This document shows positions 58,346 through 64,000 of a stretch of 64,000 bases of DNA, piece after piece (position 1 is the stretch's first letter; each line of letters begins with the position of its first letter). The DNA is taken from positions 8,854,708 to 8,918,707 of the forward strand of contig CM033391.1 in assembly GCA_019426215.1 (NCBI GenBank), in the 5' to 3' direction. The position numbers and the translations under genes are program-made. The stretch is from Buddleja alternifolia (taxonomy: Eukaryota; Streptophyta; Magnoliopsida; Lamiales; Scrophulariaceae). The notes below the pieces were generated by a model. The model was not told the origin of the DNA, did no database searches, and saw nothing but the letters and a program-made list of their open reading frames with translations.

Positions 58346-58930
58346 TCGTCAAAGGTCTGCAATATTCTCCTTTGATTTCACATAATCAATGGAAATAATC
58401 TCGTTAGAGATCAACTGCTTAATGGTATTATGTCTACGATGAATATGTCTAGACTTACCATTATACATGCTACTCTGTGCCCTTCTAATTGCCGACATAC
58501 AATCGCAATGAATTAAAATAGGAGGCACAGGTTTTTCCCAACAAGGAATATCTTCTAAGAAATTTCGTATCCACTCAGCCTCTTCACCAGCTTTATCTAA
58601 AGCTATGAATTCTAATTCCATTTTGGAACGGGCTATGCAAGTTTTCTTAGAAGATTTCCACGACACCGCTCCTCCACTAACAGTAAATACATACCCACTT
58701 GTGAACTTAAAGTCGTTTGTGTCTGATATCTAATTAGCATTGATATATCCCTCTATTACAGCTGGATATCTGAGTAGTGTAATCCATAATCTTTAGCATA
58801 CTTTAAATACTTAAGAAATGTAGTTAAAGCATTCCAGTGCTCTATACTATGATTACTCGTAAACCTACTCAACTTGCTCATAGATCAGAGCGAGTACAGT
58901 TCATGATATGTATCAGACTCCCAATGACCC
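58290..58930 (-). pseudogene. Copia RNase H and RT end, larger element
   Basis: From 58666 leftwards the RNase H frame is open: [39 protein letters not shown] and [15 protein letters not shown], continuing to LFTKGLPRDQI just beyond. To the right, in shifting frames, EYARVIGSLIHIMNCTRSDL (the RT tail) is visible near 58880-58920, with many stops. Confidence 0.82.
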
Positions 58931-59070
58931 TAGCATATTCTAATTATGAAACGCCTTAGCCATAGTTCTTGCGTAGATGAACGCTCAAGTCCACTGGTGT
59001 CTTCACTAGTGCACTATCGCTCGGAAGGAACTTTTCCAAACTGTCTCACCATAATAAGATTGCTATAAGA

Positions 59071-59495
59071 CTATTCTTTTTCAGGAGCAGCATACCCCTC
59101 GGGTTGTTCTATGTAAATTTCTTCATCTAATTCTCCGTTCAGGAAAGTAGTCTTAACATGCATTTGATGTATTTCAAGGTTATGCAGGGCGACAATAGCG
59201 ATGAATAATCTTATGGATGTTATTCTCGTTACCGGAGAATAAGTATCGAAGAAATCAAGACCCTCCATTTGTCGGTATCCTTTGACAACCAAATGGGGCC
59301 TTGTACTTATCAATAGTTCCATCAGTCTTATACTTTCTTTTCAAAATTCATTTAGAACCAAAAGGCTTACTTTCCTTTGGAAGATCAACTAACTCCCAGG
59401 TATGGTTGTGCAAAATAGACTCGATTTCACTATTGATAGCCTCCTTCCAAAGTTGAGCATCTGGACCGGACATAGCTTTCTTAATTGTCTTTGGT
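59071..59495 (-). pseudogene. Copia RT N-terminal part, larger element
   Basis: Reading leftwards from the hAT-like insertion, KAMSGPDAQLWKEAINSEIE and NHTWELVDLPKESKPFGSK appear, then LVVKGYRQMEGLDFFDTYSP, TSIRLFIAIVALHNLEIHQM, HVKTTFLNGELDEEIYIEQP and EGYAAPEKE. The normal Asp in the D(V)KTAFL motif is His here. The frame then loses similarity: about 150-180 residues, including YVDD, are absent before the RT tail at 58930. Confidence 0.85.
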
Positions 59496-60412
59496 TAGGC
59501 CTGTCAATCAAGCTGAGCGAGCCGAGCCTGGTCACGCTCACGCTCGGCTTGATATTATGCGAGTTTTTATCACCAAGGCTTGAATTTGCACGAGCTTTTT
59601 ATTTCAAAGCTCGGGCTCGGCTTGAAAATTAGTACGAGCTTTGAGCTGAGCCCGAGCCGGACCGAATTTGTTCTCTTTTGAAAAACTTTAAGTAATAAAG
59701 TAATCTAATATATAAATTGAAAAAATAACAATCTGAAAAACATAAAAAAATCAACATCATCCATGTTTAATGATAATTCATAACTAAACTGTATCTTGAA
59801 AAGATCTCATTTCATTGAAATATATGCTCCACGCATTATTTAAGATTGAAAAATATTATAACTAAATATATGATAAACTTATTTACAAAAAAAATTATTT
59901 TTGTCGTGAGTTGTGAGGAGAAATAAATGAAATACAATTCTTGAAAATAAAAGTTAGCAGCCCTCCAATGTCAGTTTATGTGAATTGTCATATGTTTGTA
60001 TTGGATACGCTCAGTAGGTTTAAATTGATAATTTTTTACTTTTTTTAATTTCTTGGTATAGTGTTTTATATTAGAAAATTTTAGAATTGAAAGTTGATTG
60101 ATTTTACGGATTCTATTCCTTAATTTTAAACCTTGATATTTTCTATGAAATTTGGAATTATTTACAAAAAAGTACTATATTTTATTTTTGTATATAATAT
60201 ATAAAAAATATATATATACATGTATATTTTTTTACGAGCCCGAGCCCAATTCAAGCCGAGCCTACTCTCGCTCACGCTCGACTTGAATTCAAATTCAAGC
60301 CTTGTCCTTGGGCTCTAGCTCGGCTTGGGCCCGGCTTGTATAAAGCTCGGCTTGAAAATTGTCAAGCTGAGCTTACGAGCTTCGAGCCGGCTTGAGCTCA
60401 TTGACAGTCCTA
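59496..60412. mobile_element. hAT-like element inside Copia pol
   Basis: The 917-bp element has ends TAGGCCTGTCAAT and (reverse complement) TAGGACTGTCAAT and is flanked by the perfect 8-bp duplication TCTTTGGT (59488-59495 and 60413-60420), as for hAT transposons. Both subterminal regions are dense in GAGC/GCTCGG words (AGCTGAGCGAGCCGAGC; GGCTTGAAAATTGTCAAGC). The middle is AT-rich and non-coding. Removing it rejoins the integrase tail and RT of the Copia element. Confidence 0.92.
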
Positions 60413-60420
60413 TCTTTGGT

Positions 60421-61524
60421 TCTTCTTCTAATGTATAGGATACAAAATCGGGACCAAATAATTTTGGAATTCTTGCCCTTTTGCTGCGACATGGTTCTTC
60501 ATCCCCGGGATTAGAACTACTCGTAGACTCATTATGTGTTCTTTTAAGAGGACCTTGTTATTTCTTTCCTTACTTGGAAAGATATCCTCGAAAAACGAAG
60601 CATTTCTAGATTCCATGATAGTACTTTCATGAATCTCTGACATTTATGATTTATTTACCAAAACTCGATAGGCACTACTATTAAGTGCATAACCCATGAA
60701 TATGCAGTCAATAGTTTTAGGCCCTATCTTTATTTGTTTGGGTTTGGGTACTTCTATCTTAGTCAAACACCCCCACACTTTGAGGTACTTGTATGAAGGC
60801 TTTTGACCTTTCCAAAAGTTTGGACTCACTCCTACTTTTGTGGGGAATCTTGTTAAGAATATAGTTGGCAGACAGGATCGCCTCTCCCCACAAATTCTGC
60901 GGTAGTTTAGAATTTATCAATATAGCATTCATTATTTCTTTGAGAGTGTGATTCTTGCGTTCTGCAACGCCATTCAATTGAGGTGAATATGGTGCCATCG
61001 TTTGATAAATAATTCCCGATTTGGTACAGAATTCATCAAAAGGCGCTTCGTATTCTCCACCTTTATCGCTCTGGATAGCTTTTATCCTTTTTCCGAGTTG
61101 ATTTTCAACTTCGGTTTTGTAATGTGTAAACGCTCCAAGCTCTTTGTCTTTACTTCTTAGTAAATACACATAACAATACTTTATGCAATCGTCTATGAAT
61201 GTAATGAAGTAATTTTTCCCACCTCTAGTTTGCACAACTTCAAATCACATATATCACTGTGAATAAGTTCAAGGGTGCGGTGCTTCTTTCCACAGAAGGA
61301 AATGGTTGTTTGACTAGTTTTGCCTCAACAAAAATCTTGCATTTATGTTCATTTTTAACTTTAAAAGTTGGTAATAAGTTCAAGTTAACCAATCTTCGAA
61401 TAGTATTATAATTTACATGTCCTTGTCTAACGTGCCACAAATTAGAATACTCAAGCAAATAAACACTATTCTCAATACTTTTATTGCTTAAGTTTTCAAT
61501 TATAACAGAGTGGATTATATTCAT
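60421..61524 (-). pseudogene. Copia integrase and flanking domains, larger element
   Basis: GAG-pre-integrase is visible at 61524-61240 (LWHVRQGHVNYNTIRRLVNL, NEHKCKIFVEAKLVKQPF). The integrase core follows: Asp in ITFIDDCIKYCYVY, Asp in IQSDKGGEY and Glu in LNGVAERKNHTLKEIMN, then PQNLWGEAILSANYILNKIP. The downstream part reads SYKYLKVWGCLTKIEVPKP and DCIFMGYALNSSAYR. Frame breaks occur near 61238, 60780 and 60643. Confidence 0.9.
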
Positions 61525-61559
61525 CTTGAAAAGGCCTTGCTAACATTTTCCAACATAAA

Positions 61560-63022
61560 ATCCTTTTTTTGTTAAAGAAAACCTATCAGCCTCGAAGACT
61601 ATCTTGAACCCATTCTTGACCAAAGCTGAACCGGATTCTAATTCTTGCGAATCTCCGGAACATGCAGAACTTCAGTTAATGTCATCTCCTTGCCTGACGT
61701 CATTTTTAGCACCACTTTGCCAATTTCGATCACGGGAGAAGTGGTTGAATTTTCCATCAACAGTGCCCGTCCATTAGTTAGGTTATAGAAGGAGAACCCA
61801 TCTCTATTAGAGCAGATATGGCGTGTAGCCCCAGTATCTATGAACCACTCCCTCGGGTTGTCAGCCAAATTGTCTTCGAACACGACGATAATGAGATCAA
61901 GATCAGTCAATTTGATTGGCACTTGGTTTTCGTACAGGTCATCGATCATCTCGGTGATGCCCCGGACATCATCTTCATCCGAGTGTTCCTGACCCTGAAC
62001 CTGGTTATCCACCTATTTTTTGCCTTTGTTCTGATTTTGAACAGAACCTTGCCCTTGAGATTTATTTTTATTTGGATCTTTGCAGTCTCTAACACAGTGT
62101 CCAATATGGCCACAGTTGTAACAGCCGTCTCCGTGTTTCAACTTGCTTTTTTTTCCTGGGAATTCCCTTTAGATTTTCCCTGAAACTCTCTTTTCCGGTT
62201 TGAGCTTTCCGGAACTTCTGCGATGTTTGCCATCGCCTGCATCGGAGGCTTCTTGTCAGAAACCCAATTGTCTTCCTCGATTCTGAGACGGGCAACCAAG
62301 TCTTCCAGACTCATCTCCTTTCTCTTTTGTTTCAAGTAATTTTTGAAATCCTTCTAAGATGATGGTAACTTCTCAATGATAGAAACTACTTGGAAAGTTT
62401 CACTCAGAGCCATGTCCTCAACATGAACTTCATGAATAATTATCTGAAGCTTTTGGACTTAACTCATCACGGACTTAGGGTCACCATTTTAAAGTCGAAG
62501 AACTTCGCACCACAAACTTCTTTAGTCCGAAGTCCTCGGTTCTATACTTCTTATCCAGTGCCTCCCAGAGGTCTTTAGCTGTTTTCACCGATAGATAAAC
62601 GCTATAAAGCGAATCATCTAACTAGCTGAGGATGTAATTCCTGCAAAGAAAATCACAATTGTGCCATGCATCATATGCCACCCTCAGTTGGTTGTCGGTA
62701 GAGTCCTCTGGGCCTTCAAGAACCTCGCCAGGTTCAAAGTGGTGAGATAGAATTGCATCTTTCGCTGCCATCTCTTGAAGTCAGCCCCACTGAACTTCGA
62801 CAGCCTTTCGGCCTGCATCGGAATAACCGAATTAATTTGTGGAACCATTGGTGGATTAGCTCCGGAGCCAGAACTGGAATCAAAACTGATACCACCATCG
62901 AAGCCAAATCCAATACGAAGACCAAGACTAGCACCCGGTCCAAGACCAAAATCAAGAGTAGCACCATCAACATTACCCATATTAGCCATTTGAACAAAGT
63001 GACAGTTTTTGAACAACAACAC
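61560..63022 (-). pseudogene. Copia gag, zinc knuckle and protease, larger element
   Basis: Gag begins at MANMGNVDGATLDFGLGPG (about 62989). It includes LSKFSGADFKRWQRKMQFYL (62690-62830), then a decayed middle, then DLVARLRIEEDNWVSDKK (62335-62138) and a Cys-rich stretch near 62100 (zinc knuckle, frame-shifted). Protease follows at 62012-61638 with [18 protein letters not shown] (catalytic Asp-Thr-Gly intact) and [12 protein letters not shown]. Several stops and frame changes make it non-functional. Confidence 0.8.
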
Positions 63023-63035
63023 ATTTAGCTAAGCT

Positions 63036-64000
63036 TGTTGGACAAAACATCACAAATGCTAACAAATGAACAGATGAACAGATGATTATATCGAGGCAAG
63101 AGAGAACTCTTTATCTTTAATGCTAAATTGATCCGCCTTGTCGTATGGGTTATTGCAACAAGCGTCCCAAGATACAACGACATACGTTCTGAATTCGTAA
63201 CCACTTCAAATTCTAGAACCGAACGAACTTTCGCTACTTAGAAATCTTGAGAGATGAGGAGAATGAGAGAAAGATATGAAAGTAGATTGCTTTTGGTGTG
63301 TTTTTGCATCTGCTGGAGGAGACCTATTTATAGGCTAAGAAATCCGACACATTAAACACGAGAATTAATTTAGCAGTCTGAAACTGCCGCTTATGTTCGA
63401 ACATGAGTACCCCAGCGTTCGAATGTTAGGCCGGAATGTCTTTGGCTATTAATGCAGCTGAAACATTTTAGGTGTTTTAGACATTTCTTCTAGAAACATC
63501 AACGTTCAGACAATCAACGATCAACGTTCGAACGTGAAAATCGAAAAGTTCAAACGTTTGGACCTTCTAGAAGGCTAATTCAAAAATGAACACACATGGC
63601 CATCGTTTGTTCAATCGCAATTTAACGAATCAGATTTTCAGTTGTTGGATAATTCTTAATGGATCAATATTTGTGGAATTAATTTTTGTCCAAAAAAAAA
63701 AATTAATATCTTGCAAGCTCAAGCCTAAGCCCCCTACCCAGTCTGGGTGGGTGGGCGCCGCCGCGCATGTGGGGTGAACTAGACCATGACTAGGTCCTCT
63801 TCCCTCACAAAATCCACAAAGATGAGATGACCCAAAGGGCCAACACTTTACTTCAAGGTAATTGTATATAAATCAATTACAACTTTGATCCATTTCCTAT
63901 GTGGGATAACCCACTTCAAACACCTCACTTTGGCACTTAATTTCTCATTCGTTTTAAATTCAATTTGAGAAATTCGAAATGTTAAACTCATCTACTTGGA
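63036..64000 (-). repeat. 5' LTR of the larger Copia element, truncated by the window edge
   Basis: It starts TGTTGGACAAAAC and follows the left LTR to the end of the window (equivalent to about 57650). A TATAAATA box on the minus strand lies at 63332-63325. Confidence 0.85.

Larger units (their letters stand above)
56610..64000 (-). mobile_element. Larger Ty1/copia retrotransposon, broken, 5' LTR incomplete
   Basis: The left LTR (56610-57731) and the right LTR (from 63036, running off the window) match over the visible 960 bases with many differences, so the copy is old. Between them on the minus strand are gag, protease, integrase, RT and RNase H in Copia order (integrase before RT). A hAT-like element is inserted at 59496-60412, and the central RT segment with the catalytic YVDD is missing. 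The LTR border near 56610 and 63036 is uncertain because CATTT(A/G)GCTAAGC occurs just outside it in both places. No standard PBS is seen there. Confidence 0.88.

Overview
The window is nuclear DNA of a flowering plant. The evidence is spliced genes with GT/AG introns for a plant eEF1A, a plant PDIL5-1-type disulfide isomerase and a two-cupin vicilin-like seed protein, embedded in LTR retrotransposons of plant lineages (Tat, Athila, Copia) and many small plant transposons. The protein sequences read as eudicot, perhaps an asterid, but I cannot name the species. Nothing prokaryotic is present. Host genes occupy about 19.8-22.4 kb and 27.9-37.7 kb; almost everything else is transposon-derived or AT-rich spacer.

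Region by region. 1-16331 is a three-level retrotransposon nest. A minus-strand Tat-type Ty3/gypsy element (5' LTR at 15769-16331, 3' end beyond the left edge) was hit in gag by a plus-strand Athila-like element lacking integrase (6709-14228) and in RT by a solo LTR (2767-4452). 16332-19740 is AT-rich spacer with one small retroposon (18564-18688). 19829-22400 is an apparently intact eEF1A gene with a 5'-UTR intron. 22700-26900 holds a MITE copy, a LINE relic with a 14-bp target duplication, and a TIR element lying between TA microsatellites that carries a 105-bp tandem array. 27908-32147 is the four-exon PDIL5-1 gene (minus), whose 3.1-kb third intron contains a MITE and a SINE side by side. 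33976-37562 is the five-exon vicilin-like gene (minus), with two nested Tourist-like MITEs in intron 1 and an RY element upstream. 39567-43861 is PIF/Harbinger material (transposase and two Myb/SANT ORFs, all decayed). 44.2-47.5 kb is microsatellite, local duplications, a very G-rich tract and a long inverted repeat. 48725-51148 is a non-coding LTR element; 20 bp beyond it is a MULE-like TIR element (51169-52470). 53264-53592 is a small hAT-like element. 53868-56296 is a deleted Copia element. 56610-64000 is a larger, broken Copia element (minus, running off the right edge) with a 917-bp hAT-like element inside pol.

How the parts relate: the three host genes are unrelated in function (translation elongation; ER disulfide chemistry; seed storage), although PDIL5-1 and the vicilin-like gene are neighbours on one strand and both enter the secretory pathway. 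The mobile elements can be ordered in time by nesting and by target-site duplications read directly from the sequence. No complete autonomous element is present: every one that can be read has stops, frameshifts or missing domains. I found no clearly new biological system. The most unusual structures are the 105-bp array with an alternating two-unit pattern at 25.6-26.2 kb, the cluster of ACGTTCGAACGT-like palindromes upstream of the TATA box in a Copia LTR, and the integrase-less Athila element whose 3' LTR begins exactly where the RNase H reading frame ends.
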